This document shows, piece after piece, positions 48,305-59,582 of a stretch of 64,000 nucleotides of DNA. How positions within the stretch are numbered: the stretch's first letter is position 1; every line of letters starts with the position of its first letter. Source of the stretch: Cheiracanthium punctorium (Eukaryota; Arthropoda; Arachnida; Araneae; Cheiracanthiidae); NCBI GenBank assembly GCA_038373885.1, contig JAWZYV010002555.1, forward strand, positions 62,001 through 126,000. Direction: 5' to 3'. The translations under genes were made by a program, and so were the position numbers. A model generated the notes under the pieces. The model was not told the DNA's origin, made no database searches, and was given only the letters and a program-made list of their open reading frames with translations.

Positions 48305-48709
48305 CTGAAAAACATAATTAAATCAACATGTAAACATGAAATCAGGTGCACTTTTTTAAAAATAAACCAAATTTGAAAATACAGTAAAGCACTGTTTATA
48401 CATTTTTCAAGGCACCGGTCTGAAAAGACGTATAAATGAAACATTACTGACCAACTTTCATTATTACAGGTTTAAAACTACTAATTCAAATTTATGTGAA
48501 TATAATACTGTATTTTCCGGTAATAACGCTGCACCGTGTATAATACCACAAATAGATAATTATTTCTATTTATAGAACTAGTTTAACGCCGCACCGAGAA
48601 TGACGCCACACTTTTTAAAAGTATTATAGAATCAAGCTTATCAAGTTTAGATGTGTTATTTTAGGTAATACTATAAAGTGGTACACATAAAATTAAACAA
48701 TTATAATTA

Positions 48710-49296
48710 TCAGGTTGTAACGAAAGTTTTCCGCCAGATTTGCTTGAGTCAGCTCATGTGGTACCCAGCTATTGACCTTATATGTCAACTTTATGCGATG
48801 CTTAGCGCGACTAATGGACATGGCACTAAAGTCCAACTCTTTTAGCTAGCTCTCGAGTGGATGAATATTTTATCTTCGTCCACAGATTGTCGTAGGCGGG
48901 CCACACCAGCATCATTAGGCCGGCTAGATCGCTCTTCTTCTTTAATGTCCTAGTACTCGTTTTTGAAGTTTCGGTACCAAATTTTCACAGTGTCATATCA
49001 TACAATAGTAGTACCTTAAGCTGTACACATGATTCGGTGTCATTCTGTAGCTGACTTTTTACAACAGAACTGAGAGTAAATGATAGTTCAATCTGGTAGC
49101 GTGATAGTTCCATTTCAGACACCTTATACTTAATCATAACGATATTAATTTACAGATTTCACAACACAGTGCTCTAAAACAAGTCTTTTTCTTTCAAATA
49201 ACAAAAATCGTTTGGAAAAATATTGGAAAAGACACCAACGCGAACTGCCTGTGCAGGCAATACTTGCAGTGGCGGAAAACTTTCGTTACAACCTAA
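48710..49296 (-). mobile_element. Internally deleted mariner, second copy, nested in pogo element
   Basis: Ends TCAGGTTGTAACGAAAG and its inverted partner (T-TAGGTTGTAACGAAAG), flanked by TA on both sides (48708-48709, 49297-49298). It aligns along its whole length to 32012-32622 in the opposite orientation. On the - strand it reads mariner N-terminal features such as 'SRPNDAG', 'RELAKR' and 'WVPHELTQ', then jumps directly to the terminal repeat, so the whole catalytic domain is deleted. Confidence 0.85.
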
Positions 49297-49479
49297 TAAA
49301 ATAACTTACCATGTAATATATAAATTTACGATGTTTGTCGATATGTCATTATTAGTACAATTTATTTATCTATTTTTAGAATATACATATGCATATATAT
49401 ATATATATATACACTACAGACTATTTTCTACTTCAGAAAATCCGTCAAAATCCTCGTCCTCAGTGTAACTCTGGAACAT

Positions 49480-50530
49480 TTTTAAGTGTTCAGATGGCAA
49501 AAGTTCATCAACATCAGAACCGTTTTCATCATCGGAAGACTAGAAATTGCAGGAATCCCATTAGCGCTATTTTGTGAAAAATTGATAATTTTGGCTTTTT
49601 GAAAAGCTCTCTCTACCATACCATTCGGAATTTTATTCCAGGAGTCCAAAATCCACTCGCAAACTTCGGTATACGTTGCTTTACAGATCCGGCCTCCTTT
49701 CGTAAATGTATGATTTTCTGCCGACATCCATGATTCCCAGTGATGACGCATGGAGCTTTAAATGCCCGATTTATACACAAATCCAGAGGTTTCAATATTT
49801 TAGTCAACCCACCAGGTACTATTGCCAGTCTTGTTTTCTCTGATCGTAGAAATTTTTTCGTCTCGTTTGAAAGGTGCATTTTCATCGAGTCCATGATCAG
49901 TAGACAATTTTTTTGAAAAATAAAATTCGGTCTTTTTCTCCAACACTTTTCTGCCCATTCCTGCATAATGTCCTGGTTCATCCAGCCTTTTTGATTTGCG
50001 AGCACTACTATTCCCTTAGGAAAATTTTCTTCTGAGCGAGATGCAGGCATGTCGAACGATATGGGGACCTCATCCATATTCCCTATCTCCGATGGCTTCA
50101 GTGCATAGTTTTTTATCTCTTCTTTCACAAACTTTAAAAACGAAGTTTTCTTCTCTTCCCAGTCTTCGGGCAATTTCTGGCCAACACTTGTCCGGGCTCT
50201 CATGATCAGATTATTTCTTTTAAAAAATCGGTTGCACCATGATGGTCCACCTCTAAAATCGGCCAGACCATTCTCTGCCGCCATCTTCTTCGCTTTTATT
50301 CTTATTTAAACAGTTGATAAAGAGATCGACCATTTTTCCTTTGATTCTCAATCCAGTCACAAAGCTCTTTTTCCAAATCTGGCCACTGTGCTTTTGGTCC
50401 GCGACGTTGAGCTCGTTTCTCTCTCGGCATTTTCAACAGTGTCTCTTCCTGCTTTCATCCTCATTCAGCTCTTGTGCTACTTGTCTATTGCCGTTCACTT
50501 TTTTTAATGAGATAGCGTTTAATTTAAACT
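49480..50530 (-). pseudogene. pogo/Tigger-type transposase with internal deletion
   Basis: On the - strand, 'GPKAQWPDLEKELCDWIENQ' (about 50410-50350) is a CENP-B-type helix-turn-helix start. The main frame 50284-49613 (223 codons) has 'GGPSWCNRFFKRN' (second DNA-binding helix set), 'IGNMDEVPISFDMP' with the first catalytic Asp, 'LLIMDSMKMH' with the second, and 'PGGLTKILKPLDLCINRAFK', the usual end of the DDE domain. Between 'FDMPASRS' and 'FPKGIVVL' roughly 30 or more residues usual in the family are missing. After a frameshift near 49745 the protein continues 'HHWESWM'. The reading frame between the HTH start and 50284 is also broken. So the enzyme is probably dead, though this is one of the best preserved transposases in the window. 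Confidence 0.8.
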
Positions 50531-51262
50531 TTGCCGTTTAGAATTGTTCGAAAACATAACGGAAAATAATCAGTATCGAAGCAAGAACACTAATAAAATG
50601 AATAAAATCGAACGAAGAACGTGAAGTTAAATTAAGTTGTTGTTGCCAAATGCGAATATGCATATTTTGTAATGCTGAAAAAGATTTGGAACATAGAGTA
50701 TAATTAGACGCCTATAGGTAAGGTTTAGCGCTGGCGAATATTGAAGGAGGGGGAAAATGGGAGGAGTTATTCCTGATATGGCATACAGAGTTATTTGATG
50801 CAATTGGATACGATGCCCGATCAAAGTACTGTTTTTTGTTCCTGAAAAATGTTACTATATGTAAACACAGTGATTTGTTTTCGCCATGCGAGACTTTTAT
50901 AGGAACGGAAAAAGATCACGGATTATTTTGTTTTCCTTAACCAGATTTAAGGTTTTTTTTTTTTTTTTGGGGGGGGGGGAGGGTTAAATGATCAGCTGTA
51001 ACTTTGAAACTACTTACAAGCCGCACCCAGTTATTGGCCGCATTTTTGTTTCTGAAAAAGAAAATATTGTTTAACGCCGCGGCATTATTACCGGAAAATA
51101 CGGTAATTGTAAGTTTTTTTTAAGGTACACTAGTAAATTACCTTATATTAGTTTTTACACTAGAAACAATAGCTAGATTTAAAAAAAAAAGTCTCATAAA
51201 TGTTAAACAAACTGTACCTTTATTGTACTATATCTTTAATACTGCATATTCTTAATGTAATA

Positions 51263-52047
51263 CAGTGAAACCTCTCTGAGCGGCCACCCCACTGTACCGA
51301 GAATATTTGGCCGCCCTCAAGGGTTTTATTTACCATTATAAGATAATTGCTATAATGCATAATATAAAGAAGTCTGACACCTATTCCTTATTTAAAATGA
51401 AATTTAAAACTTATCCAAAGAGAAAATAGTACTTTATTGAATGCTTTCTTAAATTTTTTGAAAAAAGGTTACAATTTGTGTCTGTTTTAAGGTTTTACTT
51501 TTCTCTAAACACTATTTTTCTAGTTCGTTTTTCACCTTAAAATGCAGATCTCTAATCGATTAGTTTGAAATTTTCGATAATTTCATAGATATTTTCGATA
51601 ATAAAGTCCCTTGTGTTGAAAGTTTAGCTTGTTCGCCATTACAAACATCGGGAAATTCCTTGTCAGGGACGGAATAAGTACCTGAAAGGTACAAAAGTTT
51701 ATTTGTAAAAAATTCATTTGTAGGATACTTTCAATGCCTGATTGTCCAAGGGATTTCCCATCTTATGGGTGTGGGGAGAATACAAAAGAGATAACAGAAT
51801 CAATTCCAGTTATTCCTCGGTCTTATATTCCACCTTAAACGTGAGGGAGTTTTTCCGCTCAAAATTAAAGCATGGAGTGAGTAGAATTTCTCGAAAAATG
51901 AGATCGGCGATCTCATTCGGTGGCCGTTTAGAGGGGGTCGGGTGGCCGCTGATAGAGGTTATTTTAATATTATGTTCTTGAGCAGAAAAATCCATGCAAT
52001 GAAGAATTGGCCATTTAGAGGGGTGGCCGCTCGGAGAGGTTTCACTG
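51263..52047. mobile_element. Tigger-type MITE, TIR CAGTGAAACCTCTC(T/C)GAGCGG
   Basis: Terminal repeats of at least 28 bp match with one change: CAGTGAAACCTCTCTGAGCG at the left and CAGTGAAACCTCTCCGAGCG at the right (reverse-complemented). TA flanks both sides. 785 bp, with no transposase frame recognised. Confidence 0.88.
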
Positions 52048-52745
52048 TATATAGTGAATACCGATTATGAGGTGATTTTTGTTACAGATCTTGACTTTAA
52101 TAAAGTATTCATAGTCACCTGATGTGCTGACTGATTATTCATTAGGGCATTACAGATTGAGTTAAGTTAATGAATGTTTTTTCCTTTGTGTTCTGACAAG
52201 CGATGTTCTAAACTTTTCAATATTGTCACCTGTGCCTTTTAAAAGAAGATTGTTAAAGGTACACCCTTTATTTGATGAACTATATGACAAAAGTTTCTCC
52301 CTAAACTGGAAAATAACTGCTAAGACAGAAAAGTTTTGAAGTTACCAGGGATGAGAATCTTCCGCGGAATTCTACATTTTGGTTACTTCCCGCGTATTTC
52401 GCTTTTTTTCTTTGGCACTTCCCGTGTTTTTTGCTTAAAAAAAAAAAAAAAAAAAAAAACCTACTTTCTGCTTTTGTGTGTGTGTATGTTCCACGTTTAA
52501 AAATATTTTGTGCAATCTTCTTTTTTAAAGATGTATTCGCTGAAATACACCTTGCTTTCCCATATCAAGACCGCATTGCTAACCCCAACATGTATTCCTC
52601 TTCAGCCATGGGTATTGCATATTAAAAAAATCTTGCAGGCTTGGAGTCTAAGGAGAAGCCTTTATGATCCACTGCTCCAAGCCAGTGGAAGCCTTGCAGC
52701 ATGCACACATCGAAGAAATATGGGAATATCCAATGAGGAGATTGA

Positions 52746-53430
52746 AAGTCGAAAGAGCTAACTAGTCAAAGCAATAAACTAGTCAAAGAAAGACAAAAGA
52801 AACTCAATACAATTAGCAATAGACAGAAACCAAAACTAAAATTCACTACAGCTATACCTTTTTGCAGGGGATCTGCTAATAAAATATCACACTCCGCTCT
52901 TAAGAAAAATATTAGGATCCCAATAAAACCAAATCAAAACATTTTTCAACGTATCAGATCTGAAAAAGACCAAATAAAACCCACGGACACCGCAGGTATT
53001 TATAAAACTAACATAAAAAATAACAAAAACAAAATAGCCGGCTGCTACATTGGGGTTACTAAAAGAAAAATTAAAGATTGCCAAACAGAACACATTAACG
53101 GCATTAAATTCAATAGAGAATCTACAGCCTTATCCCGCCACGCACTAAACACACCTATCACAATAGATTTCCAAGGAATACGAAAAATAGCTAATTTCAA
53201 CAACCACACATATGCCTACTTACGCGAATCGTTGGAAATATTATCAACAGAGGGCAGCATCAATGACATGACGCATGCTACGGTAGACGAGACCTGGAAT
53301 GACTCCATGCGCATAAAGAACGGTGCGAAAGAAGAGGAGGCAGGAAGCAACATCATTCCAACAAGAAAGATGGACTGATGATGGTTGTGGGGCATGCAAC
53401 CGAAATATATCTCGGAGGATAGCGGTATTA
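52746..53430 (+). pseudogene. Penelope-like element, GIY-YIG endonuclease domain and 3' tail
   Basis: A frame open from 52746 to the TGA at 53376-53378 reads 'TDTAGIYKTN' (GIY at 52995-53003) and 'GCYIGVTKRKI' (YIG at 53046-53054). It then continues with 'STALSRHALNTPITIDF' and 'YAYLRESLEILSTEGSIND', shared with the tail at 1990-2283. Penelope-like elements join a reverse transcriptase to such an endonuclease, which nicks the target for priming. The reverse transcriptase is lost, so this copy is 5'-truncated. The preserved frame of about 210 codons suggests a younger insertion than the copy at 1990. A conserved active-site Arg cannot be confirmed by eye. It lies inside the lipase intron, on the opposite strand to the gene. 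Confidence 0.85.
53375..53411 (+). ncRNA. Hammerhead-ribozyme-like motif in Penelope 3' tail
   Basis: CTGATGA (53375-53381), stem II GGTTG/CAACC (53383-53387 with 53397-53401), GAAA (53402-53405), then TATATC as a minimal stem III. This is the same architecture and spacing as at 2302-2341, with compensated stem II changes (GGTTA/TAACC there, GGTTG/CAACC here). One unpaired T precedes stem II in both. Confidence 0.5.
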
Positions 53431-53958
53431 ATTTTATTACGTTAATTATGTCGAAAGAGCCACCGCGAAGTTTGTAAATTCCTTTTGATAAGCACTGAAT
53501 TTGTTACATGTTCTCTCTGTTGTTCCATTGCGCAGTTTTCTGTTCTCAATTATGGAAAGCAGTCGTTTGGAAGATCGATATACCGCAATTCTCCATAAAC
53601 CACATTAACACTGTGGAAGTAAACAGAGAAAATCACAATTAAGAAATTTCTACAATCTGCATTTTTTTTAAAATTGCTTTCGTAGTGAATTAATTTTGAG
53701 GTATTGGATAAATCCCACAACAGCCAAGCTTTAAAAAAAAATTATTCTCTGATGCACGCATTATGCATTATCAGCATAACAGCTTGCTGGTCCGGTCGAT
53801 GAGGAAGAACTGTTTACTTTAAAAGAACAGGAATTTCTCTCTTTCTCCCTCCTGTGCCATTTATTTATTTAATAATATTCCTCTTTGTAAATTAAAAACA
53901 CTGATTAATTTTATATTAAATCGTACGCTGTTATTTGGCTTTCTAAATCATAGGCGTA

Positions 53959-53990
<32 letters not shown>

Positions 53991-54299
53991 GTGTGTGGGT
54001 GTGTGTGTGCACAGGAGAACGCACATAGCATATTCTAAAGTAAAAATAACTATGTTTCTTTAGGTTTTGAAAGAAAAAAGTTTTTAAAATGAATGGTTCT
54101 GAACAAAGTTGGGGAGCACATGCCTCCTGTCGACCCCTGTGCCCGATGATATGCTTATGTCTCAACGTAGCAGTAAAGTACTTTTAAACAGTCTATGAGA
54201 AAGTAGGGGTGGAAGAGTTCTCAATTTAACACTATTTTAAAACTGGATTTAAGCCATCATTAGTTAAAATCAAAACTTCTGAACTAATGCATTGTGCAC

Positions 54300-54660
54300 A
54301 AAATGGAAGGTACTCAGTTTGCAAACCTGCGTAAAGAAAACATTTTGAATTTTTGGTAATTGATGATAAGTCACAAATTGTTAATAATTTGACCAGTGCT
54401 GAAATAATTTCCTCTCTTTCAAAATCGGAGGAAAACAATTTTGAAACAGAATCAAATGCTGGAGAGAAAGCTGAAAAGCTTTCAGTATCTGAAGAAATTT
54501 CCATAAGAGATCAATATTTTGAATTCCTAGAAACACAAGACTGTGTAACCGAAGTAGAATTATTAACTGTTCATCACAGGCTGCAAGAAAAGTTATTTGT
54601 TGAGAGATTGCAAATTCTAAAACAAATCAAAATCAATATATTATTTCACAAACTTTAAAT
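54300..54660 (+). pseudogene. Tigger transposase C-terminal fragment
   Basis: The frame 54353-54658 (101 codons) begins with an acidic, polar linker ('VIDDKSQIVNNLTSAEII'), continues with 'VSEEISI-RDQYFEFLETQD' and ends 'LFVERLQILKQIKINILFHKL'. The ending matches the Tigger pattern of a helical segment followed by 'L-K-Q-T-K-I-T-D-YF' with two damaged positions. The DDE domain is not found upstream. It may be a remnant of the large Tigger whose ends lie at 48382 and 59471, in the + orientation, but that link is inference. Confidence 0.6.
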
Positions 54661-54698
54661 CCTTTTAGAAATTTCAATATTTTTTCTGTAAATAAATA

Positions 54699-55538
54699 CA
54701 GTCGAACTTCCATATATAGAAGCAATCTTCATAATCATTACTAAAATATTAAAATTATAGCTAATTTTTGTGTACATCCTCCAAAAAAAGTATTCAAGCA
54801 AGAGAGAAATTTCCTATTTTAGATTTGCAAATAATAATTGAGTTTTTGAAAAACGCACAACCTGACAGAAATGGAAATTCATATTTATACATAGCCTAAT
54901 TCATATTCTATGATAAATAATTTTTAATATACGAAACCAACGTAGGAAATTTCTCTTTTGCTCGAATACTTTTTTTGGAGGGTGTACAAAACTCAATTTC
55001 TAATTTACATGCGAATCAAACTAAATGAAAGTTAATAATTAAAAAGTGATTTTCTTTTTGATATTGTAATCCAGAGAAAATGTAAAAATTCAAAACGAAT
55101 TTAAGAACCACTAAAAATTATCACTGAAACTAAGCAGATTTAGGAGTGAGGAACGATCATCTCACAGAAGGAGAAGGGATAGCTGGGAAACTGGTTTTAG
55201 AACTGTTACGCTTTAACTTGGCACTCTGCCAAAAGAGCCTCAACATAAACAGAACACGCAAAAATGAGTTGGGGTAATTTGGAAATTCCAGAAACGAACA
55301 ACAAACTTTTGTCCACCCCTCAACCTCAGCTAACTTCTAGGTAGTGACATTCAATGACCTTTCTTTTCCCTTGACCTTGATTTTTCGTAATCCAAGCTGT
55401 TCTAAAGTGGAATAAAATTTCCCAATATGGCGTGAAAAAAATTTTGATACAGAGAGATTTTTTTGATATATAGAAACAGTTTTTCTATGTAATGAACAAT
55501 GAGATTTCCTAAGAGTTCGATATAGGGAGGTTTGACTG
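54699..55538. mobile_element. Tigger-type MITE, TIR CAGTC(G/A)AAC(T/C)TCC
   Basis: CAGTCGAACTTCCATATATA starts at 54699 after TA; the right end, reverse-complemented, reads CAGTCAAACCTCCCTATAT and is followed by TA. 840 bp including a nested fold-back unit (54770-54988). No transposase frame. Confidence 0.8.
54770..54988. mobile_element. Nested fold-back MITE with ~45-bp inverted ends
   Basis: The left arm from 54770 (tgtacatcctccaaaaaaag...) and the right arm ending 54988 are inverted copies over about 45 bp with about five differences. The loop of about 125 bp is AT-rich. It lies wholly inside the MITE 54699-55538. Confidence 0.75.
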
Positions 55539-56040
55539 TAAATTGCATATTTTTGCTTTTTAAAGTAGTATTTGTATTTAAAAGTTATTTTTAAGCATTA
55601 TATTTATGTGTTCCAGCTATATTTTAATATGTTTACTAGGACAGTTTAATGATATAAGTGAATGATCTATGTAATGCAAAACTGTGCATTTTGAGGTTTG
55701 CATTATAAAGATCTTCTACTGTAAGCCACTCTTTAACATTAATGTATAAAATCTTGACAAAGGATTGAAAAATATATGGTGTTGGGAGTGGTTGGAAAAG
55801 AAAATTGATAAAAGTATTTTTACGCGAATCCATCAGGAAGCTGAATTCTCGTGGAAAAAATCCGATGTGTGATACTTACTTCAACTTGCCAACTCGTTGG
55901 ATTTTGATTTCTCCCTGTCTCACTTTTTTTGTAAAGTAAAATCTCTCTCTCTCTCTCTTCCCCCCCCCCCCCCTACTAAATAGTAGTCAGCCTGGCTTCA
56001 TCATACTAAAACTGAACTCAACTTTGGCTGAGAAATTTGC

Positions 56041-56756
56041 ATACCTGCCAACTCTACAGGATTTAGATGGTTTCTCTTGGTTTTACATTAACCTCTCCGG
56101 TCTCCTTGTTTTCTGATATTTTTAAGCTTTAAAGATCGACATATTCATTTTTTTACCCAATTCTAAAATATTACTAGTATCATGGTATATTCATTCACTA
56201 TGGACTAATAAATCAAAATATTTTGATCTAATTAAAAAAGATTTCTGCTTATTTTGATTATTTATTTATGAAGATCCTTGAAAATTAGATGCCAAAACAT
56301 TGACATTTATATTGGAGCATTTGTGAGTCCAAAATCCCAAAAATTTACTCCTTTTATTCTGATTTAAAAAGCAGATCTTTAATAAAATTTTACATATTTA
56401 AGAAAAAGTTGCTTTTGTAAAACCTAAAGAAACATTAAGGTTTTTTGTATTTCATGTTAAAAGAATTATTTACATTTCTGACAGTTTACTAATCCTGCAT
56501 TTAACATTCCTGACTTTCTGCAAAATTGAAATTTCAAACATAAATTGTTGTAAAAAGCAAATTATTCATTTTACAAATTGTAACTTTGTGTAATCCTATT
56601 TAAAATATTACTAATACATTCTATAGATAGTGAAATATAATGTGTGAAAAATTTCAATGTGTGGTTTGTGTCACAAATAAGCAATTATAAGTTTAAAATT
56701 GTGATACGGTAATACATAAATATACTGGATTTTCTACCCTAGTTGTTGGCAGGTAT
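56041..56756. mobile_element. Putative TIR element with ends ATACCTGCCAAC
   Basis: ATACCTGCCAAC at 56041-56052 and its exact complement at 56745-56756. No clear target duplication, no transposase; 716 bp. The superfamily is unknown. Confidence 0.45.
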
Positions 56757-57479
56757 ACGAATAGTCATCTTTCCCCTCCTCTCCCATTTGTTTGGAGAGA
56801 GAAAAATAAATGAGATGACATTCAGCAGATTTTTAATGGGAACATTCATGGCCTAAATTTTTTGAAATATCTATGAATTTTTGTTAGTATGTAAACTGTA
56901 ACTTTTTAAAGTTACAAGATTGATTTTATTGTCTGATGTAAGAGAAAAGTTTAAATTACTTTTAACATTTTGAATATATTTTTCTTGAGCTATGTCATAT
57001 TCCGTGTTCTTGGGCTATTTTATAATGAGTTGTACTAAATCAATGGAAGCTTAAAATATTTAATGATATTCTGGAATTTTATGCTCTAAATAACGATAAC
57101 CTCTGTTTCATTATTGAATATACTGCATCTAAAAATGCACATAAATGCTTAGGAATTTTAATTTTTAAAAATAATAAAAATTATAATTTAAATAAAAATA
57201 TTTTAATAAATAACACTAGTCAACAAATTAAAACTTTTTTTCTGCCTCTGGTTTGTAAATGGGTGGATTTACTTAATTTTGGTGTGCTGAATTCACTGGT
57301 AAAATCAATTTATGTCTATCACGTCACATTTCCAAGAGGCACAGGAAAATCAGAAGCAATACCGGCAAAATTTGACAGAATTGAAACTAACAAGAAATTC
57401 ATATTAAGAACGTAATAATTCAATATTATTTTATATGTATACACATGCCAACATAGACATCATTTTTTTTCCTGTCCAA

Positions 57480-58600
57480 AATGCCCTTCCCACTTGGTTT
57501 GAATGAGGTCCAAGCCGCTAACTCGATATTTGTCAGTCTGATATCGAACGATGGATCGCTGAAAATTTTTCTATTTGTGGTCCAATAAATATACTTTCTT
57601 TTAAGTTTGCTTCACTCAGTTTGAGAAACTTTTCTTTCAAATGATTGAAGACCTGACCTCATTTATCCAGAGCTTTAACAAAGTTCTTCATAAAACCCAA
57701 CTTGATATCAATCGGAGGCAAAATGATTTTATTGGGCTCAACCCGTGGAGTATTTTTCACATTTTCCTTTACAGTTACATGTGATTTCCTTTTAAGCCAC
57801 TTTACTGTATAGTGGCCAAAGTTTCATAAGTTTCTTTCACGTCTACTGCATGAGCAAGAGGCACAGATGGAAAAGTATTGCCATTATGCAGCAGTACTGC
57901 TTTCAATCTGGTTTTCCTAGAGTCAATAAAGAGCGACTATTCCTGATGGTTATGTTGTACACCTAGCTGCATCAGCAGACCATTGACATCTCTACATACA
58001 CATTGAATTCTGCATGTCAAAATATTGAGCAAATGAAGTACCTTTTGATCTCAAACACGAAATTTTTGTAACTGGAGCTAGAAGGTTTTGTTGTTGCAGT
58101 CTCGACCCCAAAAGTTCAGCTTGCTGTTTTGAAAGTCTTAGATCGTGAACCAAATTGTTCAACTCCTTTTGATTAAAGGGCTGAGACGAAAAATCTTGAG
58201 AATGAGGGGAATATTTTCTACAGGTTCTTGATCAGCGTCTTCAGATTCACTTGACATTGTTTCTGATTCTATGTTTTGCAGATTACAGGCTGGAACAGGC
58301 AACCTTTCATCATGTCACCGGCAAATGCACTTAAGATACATTTTATGCTTTATTTTATGTCTAGTTTTGATTGAGAATGCCTGCAATATTTGTGAGAGAA
58401 AAGTTATAGGCTGGAAAATGATCCTTAGGCTAACTCCACACCATAGAAATTAAGAATTGCATAGCTCGGCATTTTCCTTTCAGTCACTTGGTTAAAGTAG
58501 TAGTACATGTTATGCACGAATACGAGGCGCAAAATTTTTATCTTGATCACCAAGAGGACTATCAAAGTATAATTTATAGGCATTCTTAATCAAATCAGTA
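57480..58600 (-). pseudogene. Decayed copy of a recurrent arthropod transposon-type protein family
   Basis: Reading the - strand from 58600: 'LIKNAYKLYFDSPLGDQDKN' ('GDQDK' is a hallmark), then decayed frames, then 'LVHDLRLSKQQAELLGSRLQ', 'VTKISCLRSKGTSF', 'CRDVNGLLMQLGVQHN', 'LFIDSRKTRLKAVLLHNGN' and 'PSVPLAHAVDVKETYE'. After a deletion come 'VEPNKIILPPIDIKLGFMKN' and 'KESIFIGPQIEKF'. I recognise this order of motifs from multi-copy hypothetical proteins in many arthropod genomes. Their function and superfamily are unknown to me, though the copy number implies a mobile element. The central part (normally with a Cys-rich block) is deleted, and stops and frameshifts occur throughout. It sits inside the lipase intron, on the same strand as the gene. 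Confidence 0.6.
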
Positions 58601-59502
58601 ATTGGTTTTTTTTTTTTTTTTTTTTGGGGTGGGGGGAATTTCTCCCAGACATAAGAAAAGTTGTCGGGGTGGTTTAGACAACGACTATGTTTACCAGTTG
58701 TTATTTTTAGTAAATGTAAGTTTTAAATATATGTATAAAGCAATTTTAAAATAAAAATACCTCTCAATAGAAACACTCACTTAAAAAAAAAAAAAAAAAA
58801 CTCTCAATACATTCTTAGGCTGAGATAAATACAATAGTAATTGCACCATGCATGTTTCAACATTCACTAGGTCATAATGTTTATTTCACACTACTGGATT
58901 ATCTGTCCATCTAATGAATAACACTTGCCTGTGTAACATCTGACATCAAGTGATAATTGGTTGATCTTATAGCACTCTGGTACCAAACTTTAGAAAAAAT
59001 AAAAATTAAACATTAAAATAAAAGAACGGAAAGTAGTGAAATTAAGAAAAAAATAAATAAAAATCCTTAAAAACTCAAAAATCTTACGTGCTAGAGCATT
59101 TTTAAAGGTAGATTCGGATTCTACACACCAAAATACATACTAATTGATGTATCACATCCCAGAGACAAAATGGCTGTTGAGTAGTGTAATTGTAACATAT
59201 ATATTGTTGATATAAAATAATTGTAATATATATCAAAAATGTGTATCGCACACTGGAACTTAGCTCGAGGTCTAAATTACGCTCATGCACTTTTCCTCTT
59301 TTTTCATATTTGTGTATTCTCATCCCTGAGTTACAGAAAGTTTAAAATGACGTATAACTGATATTGGCAACGTATAAGCGAAGCATTTTTTCATTAAAAT
59401 AAATAGGAATGAATCCGGACTTCATGAAAGCGACGTATAAATTAAAAAGTCATATAAATGGTGCTTTACAGTACTTTTCAAGAGGTAAAAAAAAAAGTTT
59501 AC

Positions 59503-59582
59503 CTGTCTGACCTTTGTAAGTACAATATTCGTCCAGGAGCATAAAGTTGTGCATCTTTAGGTTCAATTTCAATTTGTACTTC
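59503..59582 (-). CDS. Penultimate visible exon of the putative class 3 lipase
   Basis: The - strand acceptor is TTTTTTTAG before 59582 and the donor gtaaac after 59503. The 80-base exon reads 'EVQIEIEPKDAQLYAPGRIL' and 'YLQRSD', leaving AG, which the next exon completes to Arg. The 'L-Y-x-PGRI-L' block is the feature that follows the lipase core in diacylglycerol lipases and related class 3 lipases (often 'PPGRIIH'). The core catalytic exons must lie beyond the right edge or within unread DNA there; I found none in 59583-64000, which is filled by a hAT and a Tc1 element. The distance between this exon and the next is 11.2 kb. Confidence 0.65.

Larger units (their letters stand above)
48508..51103 (-). 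mobile_element. pogo/Tigger element with TIR C(T/C)GTATTTTCCGGTAATAA
   Basis: The left end CTGTATTTTCCGGTAATAAC starts at 48508 after TA; the right end, reverse-complemented, reads CCGTATTTTCCGGTAATAAT and is followed by TA at 51104-51105. Subterminal copies of 'taacgccgcac' lie near both ends. The element is 2,596 bp, including a nested 587-bp mariner, so its own length is about 2.0 kb. It carries a transposase gene on the - strand. T and G runs meet at about 50956-50986. Confidence 0.85.
48382..59471. mobile_element. Tigger-type termini enclosing the nested intron DNA
   Basis: The left end at 48382 reads CAGTAAAGCACTGTTTATAC after TA (48380-48381). The right end, reverse-complemented from 59471, reads CTGTAAAGCACCATTTATA and is followed by TA (59472-59473). 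The short copy at 1194-1739 has the same type of ends. I infer one original Tigger that later received all the other insertions. The transposase C terminus at 54353-54658 could belong to it. It is also possible that the two ends come from separate copies. Confidence 0.5.
48305..59502 (-). other. Lipase intron, 11.2 kb, almost entirely nested transposons
   Basis: The intron lies between the two phase-matched lipase exons. From 48382 to 59471 it is bounded by Tigger-type termini, leaving only about 77 bp on one side and 31 bp on the other outside them. The layers inside are listed separately. Residual stretches (51106-51260, 52048-52745, 53450-54240, 55539-56040, 56757-57479, 58610-59330) hold homopolymers and unassigned AT-rich DNA but no host exon that I can see. 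Confidence 0.65.

Noticed and set aside
49389..49577. Short + strand frame over the pogo transposase end
   Set aside because: Antisense to recognisable transposase sequence and begins in an AT dinucleotide repeat.
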